From Candidatus Hydrogenedentota bacterium (GTDB taxonomy: Bacteria; Hydrogenedentota; Hydrogenedentia; Hydrogenedentales; SLHB01), in NCBI GenBank assembly GCA_013359265.1, contig JABWCD010000022.1, forward strand, positions 1-64,000: a stretch of DNA of 64,000 nt. Direction: 5' to 3'. The position numbers were made by a program, and so were the translations under genes. Below are positions 8,623 to 17,489 of this stretch, piece by piece (positions within the stretch are counted from its first letter, which is position 1; the number at the start of each line of letters is the position of its first letter). A model generated the notes under the pieces. It made no database searches, was not told where the DNA came from, and worked only from the letters and a program-made list of their open reading frames with translations.

Positions 8623-9822
8623 ATGATTGATTCCTTTCACCCTCCACAACGCACGCTCATGGGGCCCGGCCCCTCCGATGTAAATCCGCGGGTGTTGGCG
8701 GCGATGGCTCGTCCCACGCTGGGGCACCTCGATCCCGAGTTCATTCGGATGATGGACGAGGTGAAGGCGTTGTTGAAGTATGCGTTTCAGACGCAAAACG
8801 AGATGACATTTGCGGTGTCGGCCCCGGGGTCGGCGGGGATGGAGTGTTGCTTCGTGAATCTCGTCGAGCCGGGAGACACCGTCGTGGTATGCCAGAACGG
8901 CGTGTTTGGCGGGCGGATGAAGGAGAACGTCGAGCGCTGCGGCGGCACCGCCGTCATGGTGCAGGACACGTGGGGTGAGCCGGTCGATCCGGAAAAGGTC
9001 GAAGCGGCACTAAAGGCGCACCCGGAGACGAAGATCGTCGCGTTTGTGCACGCGGAAACGTCCACGGGCGCGCGGTCGGACGCGAAGGCGATTGTGGCGT
9101 TGGCGCAACAGTACGGCGCGCTGACGATTATGGACGCGGTGACGTCGCTCGGCGGAATACCCGTGACGATAGACGAATGGGGCGTAGACGCGGTGTACTC
9201 GGGATCGCAGAAGTGTCTTTCATGTTCGCCGGGATTGTCGCCGGTGAGCTTTGGCGCACGGGCGATCGAAAAGGTCAAGGCGCGCACCCGTAAAGTGCAG
9301 AGTTGGTTTCTCGATTTGCAGTTAGTAATGGCGTACTGGGGTGGCGAAGGCAAGCGCGCGTACCATCACACGGCGCCAATCAATTTGCTCTACGGCCTTC
9401 ACGAGGCGCTCGTAATCTTGCAGGAAGAGGGACTCGAAAACGCGTGGGCGCGGCATGCGCGCAACCATCAGGCGTTGCGCGCGGGGTTCGAGGCGATGGG
9501 GCTCGAGTTCGTGGTTCGCGAGGAGTTTCGCTTGCCGCAGTTGAACGCGGTGAGCGTGCCGGAGGGCGTCGACGAAGCGGCTGTGCGCGCGGCGTTGTTG
9601 AAGGATTATTCGCTGGAGATTGGCGCGGGTCTTGGCGCGATGGCAGGGAAAATCTGGCGCGTGGGGCTGATGGGGCATGCGTCGAACTCAAAGAATGTGT
9701 ATACGTGCTTGGGGGCAATGGACGCGGTGTTGAGCGCCATGGACGCGCCGATTCGATCGGGCGTAGCGGTTGCGGAGGCGAAGGCAGTGTATGAGGGGGC
9801 GGGGGTGCCGCCAAGGACGTAA
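8623..9822 (+). CDS. Class V aminotransferase, alanine--glyoxylate / serine--pyruvate type
   Basis: 399 residues, a PLP enzyme of fold type I. The start M-I-D-S-F-H-P-P-Q-R-T-L-M-G-P-G-P-S and G-H-L-D-P-E-F match the AGT/PucG/SgaA branch. The PLP lysine is K197 in Y-S-G-S-Q-K-C-L-S, and the cofactor aspartate is in M-D-A-V-T-S-L-G-G. Enzymes of this branch transfer an amino group to glyoxylate from alanine or serine, or use ureidoglycine; the exact substrate cannot be told from sequence. Location close to the glyoxylate shunt genes fits a role in glyoxylate or glycine metabolism, though the TA cassette lies between them. Cytoplasmic. Confidence 0.9.
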   Translation: MIDSFHPPQRTLMGPGPSDVNPRVLAAMARPTLGHLDPEFIRMMDEVKALLKYAFQTQNEMTFAVSAPGSAGMECCFVNLVEPGDTVVVCQNGVFGGRMKENVERCGGTAVMVQDTWGEPVDPEKVEAALKAHPETKIVAFVHAETSTGARSDAKAIVALAQQYGALTIMDAVTSLGGIPVTIDEWGVDAVYSGSQKCLSCSPGLSPVSFGARAIEKVKARTRKVQSWFLDLQLVMAYWGGEGKRAYHHTAPINLLYGLHEALVILQEEGLENAWARHARNHQALRAGFEAMGLEFVVREEFRLPQLNAVSVPEGVDEAAVRAALLKDYSLEIGAGLGAMAGKIWRVGLMGHASNSKNVYTCLGAMDAVLSAMDAPIRSGVAVAEAKAVYEGAGVPPRT

Positions 9823-9922
9823 AGGACGCAAAAGACCCGAAGGCCGCAAATAGTCACTCGTTTGCGTTTCTTCATGACGGACCCACACGGAAGCCGGGCG
9901 CTACTGGAAAGCTGCGTGCCGG

Positions 9923-11245
9923 CTATGCGTTTGCTTGCGCGAGGCGTTGCGCGAAATGACGCAGGAAATCCCAGGCGAAGATGCCGGAGGAGTGGCCGTC
10001 GGACCAGGCGATGGAGACGGCGTAGTTGCCGAGGGGCTGGATCGATTGGGGTTGGATGTCGCGGGGTATTGAGTTTGGATCGAGCAGCGGCTGGCCGGTG
10101 TATTCGTCGACGCATGCGGCGCAGGGACAGGCGCAGCGCAGGTTGTAGGGCGGAATGTCGTCCTCCTCGCCGTCGGGCCATTTAATATGGATGTAGCCGT
10201 CCGCGTACGACACCTCGGGCCGGGCTTCGGTTTCGATGCGGCTCTTGCCGATGGCGCGGTGCACGTTTTCCGCAAGCCGCGCCAATTCCTCGATCTCCGC
10301 GCCGGCGTCGGGCCGCGCGAGGTCGGAGACTCCGGGGACGATGGGGAGTTCGGCAAGCGTCTGCAATCCGAAGCGTTCCTGCAGCGTGCTCTTGCCGCGT
10401 CCGAAGGGATGATGGACGCTTCCGCAGTCGCGGCATTGGAACGAAGTCATATTCTCGACGACGCCGAGCACGGGTACGGCGACTTTTTCGAACATCAGAA
10501 TACCGCGCGCGACGTCCACGAGCGATAGCGCCTGAGGTGTAGTCACGATAATCGCGCCGTCGAGCGATGCTTGTTGCACGATCGTGAGTTGAATGTCACC
10601 GGTGCCGGGCGGCATGTCGATGACGAGATAGTCGAGTTCGCCCCAGCCGGTCTGGCGCAGAATCTGGGTGATGTAACCGGAGACGATTGGCCCTCGCAGG
10701 ACGGCCGGCTGATCGCCGAGTAGAAAACCGAGCGACATGACCTTCAGGCCTTCGACATCGATTGGTTGGATCATGTTATTGAGCATCGAGACGTTTGGCT
10801 GGTGGATGCCGAAAAGCGTGGGTACGGACGGGCCGTACACGTCGGCGTCGAGCAGACCGACTTTGAGCCCTTCACGGACCATCGCGCGCGCGAGGTGCGC
10901 GGCGACCGTGGATTTGCCGACGCCGCCTTTGCACGAGGAGACGGCGATTACCGCATTGACGTTCTCGAGCGTATTGATGCCCGAGCCGGGGCGTTCTTTG
11001 CGTTCCATCGCGCCCATCGCGACGGTGACGGAGGTGACGCCCGGCAACGCGCGCACGGCCTCTTCGCAGCGCGTTCTGAATGAATCCTTCACGGGACAGG
11101 CGTGCGTGGTAAGTTCAACGGTGAAGCTGACGTCGCCGCCCTCGATCTTGAGGTTCTTGATGAATCCCAACGATACGATGTCGCGCCCGAGGTCAGGATC
11201 GATGATGTGGCGCATGGAATTCAGGATGACGGCTTGATCGAGCAT
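9923..11245 (-). CDS. Mrp/NBP35-type iron-sulfur carrier ATPase with MIP18 and DUF971 domains
   Basis: 440 residues and three domains. An N-terminal MIP18/DUF59 domain (about 1-80; D-P-D-L-G-R-D-I-V-S-L-G-F, T-T-H-A-C-P) is followed by a MinD-like ATPase with deviant Walker A C-K-G-G-V-G-K-S at 105-112 and the conserved M-P-P-G-T-G-D. A C-R-D-C pair fits the surface Fe-S site. The C-terminal 90 residues resemble DUF971 (gamma-butyrobetaine hydroxylase N-terminal-like; Y-N-L-R-C-A-C-P-C-A-A-C). Mrp/ApbC proteins carry Fe-S clusters to apoproteins. The C-terminal fusion is the unusual point. It is transcribed alone, convergent to the aminotransferase. Confidence 0.92.
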   Translation of the reverse strand: MLDQAVILNSMRHIIDPDLGRDIVSLGFIKNLKIEGGDVSFTVELTTHACPVKDSFRTRCEEAVRALPGVTSVTVAMGAMERKERPGSGINTLENVNAVIAVSSCKGGVGKSTVAAHLARAMVREGLKVGLLDADVYGPSVPTLFGIHQPNVSMLNNMIQPIDVEGLKVMSLGFLLGDQPAVLRGPIVSGYITQILRQTGWGELDYLVIDMPPGTGDIQLTIVQQASLDGAIIVTTPQALSLVDVARGILMFEKVAVPVLGVVENMTSFQCRDCGSVHHPFGRGKSTLQERFGLQTLAELPIVPGVSDLARPDAGAEIEELARLAENVHRAIGKSRIETEARPEVSYADGYIHIKWPDGEEDDIPPYNLRCACPCAACVDEYTGQPLLDPNSIPRDIQPQSIQPLGNYAVSIAWSDGHSSGIFAWDFLRHFAQRLAQANA

Positions 11246-11375
11246 GAGTATCCCTTATTGAATAGCGAATATGTTCTGAGCGTCAGGGGCAAAAGAAACT
11301 ACGAGACGTAAGTGACCAAGAGGACACACGTGCCCGCCTTGTCACTCCATGGCTTCGCGACAACGTCCCGTACGG

Positions 11376-11726
11376 TTAACCCATCACGGGCTTCTCAAAT
11401 TCCTGTCCGCAGTACAGGCACTTCCAATGCTTCGACGACGACACGCGGCTGCACGTCGGACATTTCAGCGCCACGGTCGTCATCTTGCCGTCCTTTACGC
11501 CATCTCGCATGTCGACCTCGTTTATGCGCTTTTCAAGGTCGGAGTCGCTGACCTGCAACTTTTCCCGGAGCAACTCCCAGAGGGCCTGGCTGAGCAATTT
11601 GAGCCGCTCGACTTCATGCTCCAAATCGCGAACGCGGGCGCGCGCGTCTTCCTGCGCGGATCGGTCGGCCGCTGGCAAGGGTTGCGCCGGAGGATGCGTA
11701 TAGTCACCCATCCAGATACTGAGCAT
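11376..11726 (-). CDS. Small coiled-coil zinc-ribbon protein
   Basis: 116 residues from ATG 11726, which has GGAG eight bases upstream; a GTG at 11735 adds three residues. A charged helical stretch (about 25-75: D-A-R-A-R-V-R-D-L-E-H-E-V-E-R-L-K-L-L-S) predicts a coiled coil. Near the C-terminus C-P-T-C and, thirteen residues on, C-L-Y-C form a four-cysteine zinc ribbon. Such proteins are common and uncharacterised. It is divergent from the hydrolase gene at 11886. Confidence 0.72.
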   Translation of the reverse strand: MLSIWMGDYTHPPAQPLPAADRSAQEDARARVRDLEHEVERLKLLSQALWELLREKLQVSDSDLEKRINEVDMRDGVKDGKMTTVALKCPTCSRVSSSKHWKCLYCGQEFEKPVMG

Positions 11727-11885
11727 CGTAGACACTCCGAGTTAGAACCGAAGTATCGTACCTGCTTGGCTCGACCACTGGCAACGCGGGGCGGCACATG
11801 CTACGCTCGACCCGCTGTGAGCAGTCTGTCACTACAAAGAGGCGCATCCACTCGTGTGTCCCAATCCGAACGCAAAGCGCGAGCG

Positions 11886-12875
11886 ATGGAAGCATTGCTC
11901 GCGCACCCCTATACCGCGCCGGTGTGGTTACGCAATGCGCACGCGCAGACCGTCTGGGCGCCGCTTTTCCGGCGCACGCCGAGCGTTTCCCGGCGGATCG
12001 AGCGCGTCGACACACCCGATGGCGACTTCCTGGACCTTCATATCACGGACGGCATGGACGGAAAGCCGGCGGTTCTCTTGCTGCACGGGCTGGAGGGCAG
12101 CGCCGAATCGAAGTACATCCTTGGCATGCATCAGAAGCTTCATGCCATCGGTTGGACGGCGGTCACGATGGAGTTTCGCGGGTGCAGCCGGGAAATGAAC
12201 CGAGCGCGACGCCTGTATCATTCCGGCGAGACGACGGACCTTGCATTCGTAGCGGCGCGTGTCGCGTCGGCGTATCGACGCGTGCATCTCGCCGGGTTCT
12301 CGCTCGGTGGCAACGTGCTGGCCAAATGGTTGGGCGAATCGGCGGACGCGGTGCCGTCAAACGTTTGCTCGGCGGCGGTGGTTTCGGTGCCTTTCGATCT
12401 GACCGTTTCCGGGCCGAACATCGATCGTGTCATGGGCGGGTTCTATTCGCGCCATTTTCTTCGGGGTCTCATTGGCAAGGCAATCGCGAAGGAGCGACAG
12501 TATCCCGGATGTGTCGACATTGCGCGCGTGAGGGCGGCGCGGAAGCTCGTCGAGTTCGACAACTACGGAACCGCCGTGCTGCACGGATTTCGCGATGCGG
12601 ACCATTACTACCGATCGCAGCGTTCCGGGCAGTTTCTCGACAAGGTGCAAATACCACTGCTGCTGCTGAGCGCGGCCGACGATCCGTTCAATCCCGCCTC
12701 AACGCTTCCGCGGGAAACCGCCAGTTTGTCCGACTGTCTCCATCCGTTGTTCACCGAACGCGGGGGGCACGTGGGATTCGTGCACGGCACGCCGTTTCGC
12801 GCACGGTACTGGGCGGAGGAGCAGCTTGTTCGGTTCTTTCAACTGTACGACGACTGGGCACACGACGGAGAGTGA
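11886..12875 (+). CDS. Alpha/beta hydrolase, YheT/EMB8-like
   Basis: 329 residues from ATG 11886. The open frame extends far upstream, but that part runs antisense through the zinc-ribbon gene and is not coding. The start P-Y-T-A-P-V-W-L-R-N-A-H-A-Q-T-V-W matches the YheT family. The catalytic elements are visible: oxyanion strand L-L-L-H-G-L-E-G-S, nucleophile elbow G-F-S-L-G-G-N, acid in L-S-A-A-D-D-P-F, and histidine in G-G-H-V-G-F. YheT-like enzymes are serine esterases of uncertain substrate. The methyltransferase gene follows nine bases after the stop, so they are likely co-transcribed. Confidence 0.9.
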   Translation: MEALLAHPYTAPVWLRNAHAQTVWAPLFRRTPSVSRRIERVDTPDGDFLDLHITDGMDGKPAVLLLHGLEGSAESKYILGMHQKLHAIGWTAVTMEFRGCSREMNRARRLYHSGETTDLAFVAARVASAYRRVHLAGFSLGGNVLAKWLGESADAVPSNVCSAAVVSVPFDLTVSGPNIDRVMGGFYSRHFLRGLIGKAIAKERQYPGCVDIARVRAARKLVEFDNYGTAVLHGFRDADHYYRSQRSGQFLDKVQIPLLLLSAADDPFNPASTLPRETASLSDCLHPLFTERGGHVGFVHGTPFRARYWAEEQLVRFFQLYDDWAHDGE

Positions 12876-12883
12876 CTCGAAGC

Positions 12884-13741
12884 ATGGCCGGATTTCGCGA
12901 GTGGGCGAAGCGAGAGCGCACAAGAATTGCATGGCGACTCGCCGGCATGTCCAAGCGAATCACGGCGCTCGCGCAGTATCACTACATCAATACCATCGAC
13001 GCTCGGGATCACGAAGTCCGGTTGATGAACTACGGCTGGATAGATCCGGAAACGCGCGCGCCATCCATGCCGCTCGACTCGGAAGACGAACCCGACCGCC
13101 ATGCGCTGCAACTCTACCATCGCGTGGTGTCCGGCGTGGACTTGCGCGATAAGGACGTGCTGGAAGTGGGGTGCGGGCGCGGCGGCGGCGCGGCGTACAT
13201 TGCCAAATACCTGGGGCCGCGCCTGGTTCACGGCATGGATTTCTGTCCGTCGTCCGTGGCGTTCTGCTCGGCGTACTGGAAGCGGCCCTGCCTGACATTT
13301 TCCGTCGGCTCCGCCGAACGCCTGAAGCAGTCCGACGGATCGTTCGACGCCATAGTGAACGTCGAGTCTTCGCATTGCTACGTGAACATGCGCGGTTTTG
13401 TGTCGCATTCGTTCCGCGTATTGCGTCCTGGCGGGCACATGCTTTTCGCGGATTTTCGGCATGCCGGTCTGATCGATGCATTGCGTGAAGACTTGTTGCG
13501 GCCCGGGTTCGAGATGATAGAGGAGGAGTGTCTCAACCCTGGCGTGATGCTGGCCTTGGATGCGGACGACGAGCGAAAGCGCGCATTTATTGAGGCAAGG
13601 GTCCACAAGCGGCGCATGCAGATGTTCGAGATGTTTGCCGCCGTAAAAGGGTCGCCGTTGTATTGCGCCTTTGAATCGGGCGACGCGCACTACGTGCGGT
13701 TCGTGCTTCGCAAGCCCGATACCCCGAGCAGTTCCGAGTAA
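12884..13741 (+). CDS. SAM-dependent methyltransferase, class I
   Basis: 285 residues from ATG 12884, just after the hydrolase. The SAM motif I is V-L-E-V-G-C-G-R-G-G-G-A-A-Y, followed by G-M-D-F (motif II acidic), N-V-E-S-S-H-C-Y and V-L-R-P-G-G-H-M. The segment L-Y-H-R-V-V-S-G-V-D-L-R-D-K-D-V-L-E with R-G-G-G resembles the phthiotriolone/sterol-type O- or C-methyltransferase group. The hydrolase-methyltransferase pairing suggests work on a lipid or polyketide-like ester, but this is inference. Residues 1-45 include a Y-H-Y-I-N segment common in the group. Confidence 0.85.
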   Translation: MAGFREWAKRERTRIAWRLAGMSKRITALAQYHYINTIDARDHEVRLMNYGWIDPETRAPSMPLDSEDEPDRHALQLYHRVVSGVDLRDKDVLEVGCGRGGGAAYIAKYLGPRLVHGMDFCPSSVAFCSAYWKRPCLTFSVGSAERLKQSDGSFDAIVNVESSHCYVNMRGFVSHSFRVLRPGGHMLFADFRHAGLIDALREDLLRPGFEMIEEECLNPGVMLALDADDERKRAFIEARVHKRRMQMFEMFAAVKGSPLYCAFESGDAHYVRFVLRKPDTPSSSE

Positions 13742-13846
13742 GCTGTCCGGCGGTTTATGTCGGTTCCGTTCGACTGATACAATCTCGACTTCGGGTGTTT
13801 CTCGACCGTGCGGGGGACGCAAGAACGGAATATGAGGTGCAATCCA

Positions 13847-14884
13847 ATGAGATGCATTCTACGTCTACTGGTGTTATTTGCGTCGTTGCCGATTACGCAG
13901 GCCATCGCTGCGGACGACGACGGCGTGATGGGAATCTGGGAGGGCAAGTTTACGACGCCGGGCTGGGAATCCAGAACCCTCAAGGCGAAGATATGGGGAG
14001 TCAAGTCCGGCATGTGGGACGGTGTCCTGACCGTGTTCGATAAAGACACGGTGGACGGTGAGGGAAAGATTTCAGACGATAATCAGGACAAGACGTTCGC
14101 GTTCACCGGCGTCGTATCGCTTGATGGCGAGTACTTTGTCACCGCGACGGCAAACGAAGGGACGATGAGGGGAGAGCTTACTCCGGGACGGGAGAGCAAG
14201 AAGGGTACGATTAAGCCTAGCAGGAAGTCGGGCGCTCCTGCCGCCTTCGAGTTGAAGCGCGTCCAAGTGAAGCCGCCATCGCTCGGGGCTGCGCCGCCGG
14301 AGGGTGCGATCGTGTTGTTGGCGCCGGGAAAAGAACTCGATGCGTGGATCGCCGATCCGCCGAAATGGGGGCGCACGGCGGAGGGCGGCATGCAGGTTTC
14401 CAATCCGCGATTGATCACGACGCAGGAGTTCGGTAGCTGCAAAATCCACTTAGAGTTCGTTACGCCGTATATGCCGAACGAAGGCGTGGGCAGCCAGGCG
14501 CGCGGAAACAGCGGCGTTTACGTGCAGGGGCGGTACGAGATTCAGGTGCTCGACAGTTTTGGCGCGGCGCCGCAGAACAATTTATGCGGCGGCATCTACA
14601 AAATCGCGGCGCCGCTGGCGGATGCCGTACTTCCACCGCTGACAGTGCAAACGTACGACATCGAGTTTCACGCGCCAAAGTTCGACGCGCAAGGCAAGAA
14701 GACGTCGGACGCGGAACTGACGGCCTTACACAACGGAGTACTGGTCCACGACCGCCTTAAGCTGCCGAATGCGACACCCGGCGGCGTAAGCGAGGTCGAA
14801 GCGCCGACCGGCCCGCTACTGCTGCAACACCACGGCGATCCGGTCGAATACCGAAATATTTGGATTCAGCCGATTCAGGAATGA
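13847..14884 (+). CDS. Secreted DUF1080 (3-keto-disaccharide hydrolase-like) protein
   Basis: 345 residues from ATG 13847; in-frame starts at 13832 and 13808 are possible. A signal peptide (R-C-I-L-R-L-L-V-L-F-A-S-L-P...A-I-A-A-D) precedes an N-terminal region of about 130 residues with no clear match. The DUF1080 sandwich follows (about 165-345): W-G-R-T-A-E-G-G-M-Q-V, F-G-S-C-K-I-H-L-E-F, G-N-S-G-V-Y-V-Q-G-R-Y-E-I-Q-V-L-D-S. This domain is abundant in planctomycete-like bacteria and has been linked to polysaccharide and 3-keto-glycoside degradation. The protein probably acts outside the cytoplasm. Its stop overlaps the start of the glycosyltransferase gene (ATGA). Confidence 0.85.
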   Translation: MRCILRLLVLFASLPITQAIAADDDGVMGIWEGKFTTPGWESRTLKAKIWGVKSGMWDGVLTVFDKDTVDGEGKISDDNQDKTFAFTGVVSLDGEYFVTATANEGTMRGELTPGRESKKGTIKPSRKSGAPAAFELKRVQVKPPSLGAAPPEGAIVLLAPGKELDAWIADPPKWGRTAEGGMQVSNPRLITTQEFGSCKIHLEFVTPYMPNEGVGSQARGNSGVYVQGRYEIQVLDSFGAAPQNNLCGGIYKIAAPLADAVLPPLTVQTYDIEFHAPKFDAQGKKTSDAELTALHNGVLVHDRLKLPNATPGGVSEVEAPTGPLLLQHHGDPVEYRNIWIQPIQE

Positions 14885-15645
14885 TGGCGGACGCGGCGGA
14901 AGTACATACGGGGCAGGGCCGATTGACGGCCGTCCCGCGCCTATCGATTGTCATTCCCGCGTACAACGAAGCGGCGCGCATCGGCGCGACGTTGATCGAC
15001 ATCCACGCGTATCTCGTCAGGCAATCGCACGCGTCCGAAATCATCGTCGTAGACGATGGCAGCGCGGATGCCACCGCCGAGATCGTGCGTGCGGGTTTCC
15101 CGGCGGTGCAGGTTATCTCGTATCGCGAGAACCGTGGAAAAGGATACGCGGTGCGCACGGGCATGCTCGCGGCGAAGGGTGACATCCGGTTGTTCTTCGA
15201 CGCGGACGGATCGACTCCGATTGACGAACTAGACAAGGCGATTCCGTTTATTGACGGTGGCGCGGACATAGTGATTGGTTCCCGCATGGTGCAGGGCGCG
15301 AACGTCCTCGTGCACCAGCGTTGGGTCCGAGAACACGTTGGGCGTCTCTTTAATGTGTTGCTTCTCGCGTTGGGGCTGACTCGCATGCGCGATACGCAAT
15401 GCGGGTTCAAGGCGTTCACCGCGCGTTCAACGGAAATCTGTTTTACGCGCCAAACGCTCGATCGGTTCAGCTTTGACGTCGAATTGCTCTGCATCGCGCA
15501 GCGCCACGGCCTGCGAATTGTGGAAATGCCCGTGCGTTGGATTAACAGCCCGGACACGCGCGTACGCATGGTGCGCGATGCGTTTCCAACGATGCGGGAC
15601 TTACTGACGATTCGCCATAACCTGCGCAAAGGAGCGTACGACTGA
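14881..15645 (+). CDS. Family 2 glycosyltransferase, polyprenyl-phosphate glucosyltransferase-like
   Basis: 254 residues. ATG 14881 overlaps the preceding stop as ATGA, the best argument for this start. The GT2 fold is clear: L-S-I-V-I-P-A-Y-N-E-A-A-R-I near the start, I-I-V-V-D-D-G-S, N-R-G-K-G-Y-A-V-R-T-G-M, and F-D-A-D-G-S-T-P (metal-binding DxD-like). The R-D-T-Q-C-G-F-K-A-F and F-D-V-E-L-L motifs place it near dolichyl-phosphate beta-glucosyltransferases, which make lipid-linked sugar donors at the membrane. No C-terminal membrane domain is present. Coupling with the DUF1080 gene may be incidental. Confidence 0.88.
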   Translation: MMADAAEVHTGQGRLTAVPRLSIVIPAYNEAARIGATLIDIHAYLVRQSHASEIIVVDDGSADATAEIVRAGFPAVQVISYRENRGKGYAVRTGMLAAKGDIRLFFDADGSTPIDELDKAIPFIDGGADIVIGSRMVQGANVLVHQRWVREHVGRLFNVLLLALGLTRMRDTQCGFKAFTARSTEICFTRQTLDRFSFDVELLCIAQRHGLRIVEMPVRWINSPDTRVRMVRDAFPTMRDLLTIRHNLRKGAYD

Positions 15646-15719
15646 AGCCAAGTCGCGATTGACGCGATTCGATCTCCGGCGTTTGGCGGGGTAAGATTGC
15701 GGATGGGGGAGAGCTTCTC

Positions 15720-17285
15720 ATGCAGTCGCGCACGACCAAATTCATTCCTGTCCGATTGAGCCTGGCCGATATTGTCGGCCCGGATTACGTGAACGCGGTG
15801 ACGGCGGCGCGAGCGGCGTTGACCGAAGACCCGCCACAATCGCTGCGCGCGCTGGCGACGCGGCGCATCAGTTTCTTTCCACGGGAGATGCAGGAACGTT
15901 TGCTGGAACTGCTCCCTCGAGTGGGCCGCGCGGTGTCGCGCACGCTGGACCGGAGCGCAACCGGCGCGGGCACTCGCGGCTTCCAGCCGGTAACGAAGGT
16001 CGCGCACGCGCCATTGGCGGGTTTCGGATACTACCGCGTCGGCGAGAGCGGATCGCTGCACTTCATCGCGAAAAGCGAGCATTACCACGCGCCGCTCGGG
16101 CATTCGTTTCCCGGATACAAACTGATTGATATCGCCCGGCAACTGGGCATTCCGAACGCAACGCACAACAACACGCGAGGCCACATCACGCGGTTATTGG
16201 AGGAGGAATTGGTGCGCGCCGCGGCGGGGCAAGACGGTACGAGCCGCGCGGCGTTTACGCGGTTGCTGCGCGCGAAGAAACCGTCGTCGCCGAACCGCGT
16301 GCTCAACCTCGAAACCGGCAGCCTCGCGGCGGAGGCGGCGCTGAAAATGATTCTCGCGCGGTTCTACAAGCCGCAGGCCGACTCGCATAAGCCGAGGTAC
16401 GGGGGGCGCACGCCGGTCATCGTGGTGATCGGCGACTTTGAAGGCGGTATTGAGGCGAATTACCACGGCACGACAATGATGACGCAGATTATGCGCGGCA
16501 TGTGGCGCGATATGCGGGAGGGTTTGGAGAGACGCGGATTGTTCGCCGTGCGCGGCGTGCGGCCCAATCACACCGTCGAGCTTGAATGGGTGTTTGACGA
16601 GTTCGATCGGGGGAAGTACAAGATCGCGGGGTTGTTTCACGAGATCGTGTTGATGAACTACGCCGGCAAAACGCTCGATCCGAGGTTTGTGCGGCGCATG
16701 TACGCGCTGTGCAAGAAGCACGATGTCCCGACCGTAGTTGACGAGATACAGACGGGCGTGTGGAGCCCGGAGATGTTTCTCTATCGGGAGTACGGCGTAA
16801 AGCCGACGTTTGTGGCGGTGGGGAAGGGCTTCCCGGGCGGCGAGTATTGCGCGTCGCGCATTCTGTTCAATAGCGAATATGACAACCTGCCGCAGTTCGG
16901 GGCGTTAGTCACGAACGGTCAGGAAGAACTCGCATCGCTCGCGTATCTCATTACGATGCGCTGGGCGCAAGCGAACGCGAGGGTTACCTCCGCCGTCGGG
17001 GAGTATTACGAGTCGAGGCTGCGCAAACTTGGAGACAAGCACAAGCGTGTCGTCGCCGCGATCGAGGGCCGCCGTCACCTCGCGGGCGTCTACTTTCACG
17101 ATCTGGCGTCAGCGAAGAAGTTTGCCGAGTTGCTGAGCGGGGCAGGGCTGGACGTCAGCGTGCAAACTTACAAGGCGGGGTGCCCGCCCAGCGCCCTTAC
17201 AAAACTTCCACTGATTGCGGGATACGAAGCCGTGGATATGGTGCTTTCGCGAATGGAAAGCGCACTTAACCAAGTCGGGCGCTAG
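15720..17285 (+). CDS. Class III aminotransferase-like PLP enzyme
   Basis: 521 residues; ATG 15720 has GGGGGAG eight bases upstream. The class III pattern is present in the second half: N-L-E-T-G-S-L-A-A-E-A-A-L-K-M (cofactor-side glycine/serine), V-V-D-E-I-Q-T-G (Asp that holds the pyridine ring) and the PLP lysine in F-V-A-V-G-K-G-F-P-G-G. The N-terminal 100 residues are an extension absent from ordinary acetylornithine or GABA aminotransferases. I cannot name a substrate. The gene stands alone, 74 bp after the glycosyltransferase, and could share its transcript. Confidence 0.82.
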   Translation: MQSRTTKFIPVRLSLADIVGPDYVNAVTAARAALTEDPPQSLRALATRRISFFPREMQERLLELLPRVGRAVSRTLDRSATGAGTRGFQPVTKVAHAPLAGFGYYRVGESGSLHFIAKSEHYHAPLGHSFPGYKLIDIARQLGIPNATHNNTRGHITRLLEEELVRAAAGQDGTSRAAFTRLLRAKKPSSPNRVLNLETGSLAAEAALKMILARFYKPQADSHKPRYGGRTPVIVVIGDFEGGIEANYHGTTMMTQIMRGMWRDMREGLERRGLFAVRGVRPNHTVELEWVFDEFDRGKYKIAGLFHEIVLMNYAGKTLDPRFVRRMYALCKKHDVPTVVDEIQTGVWSPEMFLYREYGVKPTFVAVGKGFPGGEYCASRILFNSEYDNLPQFGALVTNGQEELASLAYLITMRWAQANARVTSAVGEYYESRLRKLGDKHKRVVAAIEGRRHLAGVYFHDLASAKKFAELLSGAGLDVSVQTYKAGCPPSALTKLPLIAGYEAVDMVLSRMESALNQVGR

Positions 17286-17489
17286 TGTCGTGAGTCTGAA
17301 ATTCGTACCGTTTGTCGTGCTCGTGCTTCCCGTGTGTCCATAGTACGCAAACGTAGAGTACCAGCCGGGACTAAGGACCACGCGCAGCCAGATGAGAATC
17401 GCCGCGCAAACCCTACTGAAGGCAGTTCCTCGCTTTTCGCGCGGCGCGCCCGAGGACGTGGTATCCGAAAAACGTGACGCGGCCAAGGC

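Noticed and set aside
9803-9870. GGACGTAAAGGACGCAAAAGACC purine-rich stretch as an operator
   Set aside because: Similar low-complexity ACGACC/GGAC runs occur at 53270-53335 and 58895-58935 between genes, so it looks like intergenic background.
11349-11885. N-terminal extension of the alpha/beta hydrolase
   Set aside because: Antisense to the zinc-ribbon gene and lacking similarity; YheT similarity starts at 11886.
12839-13822. 327-residue open frame on the minus strand
   Set aside because: Antisense to the methyltransferase gene, which has intact SAM motifs.
14757-16184. 475-residue open frame on the minus strand
   Set aside because: Antisense across the DUF1080, glycosyltransferase and class III aminotransferase genes; no motif.
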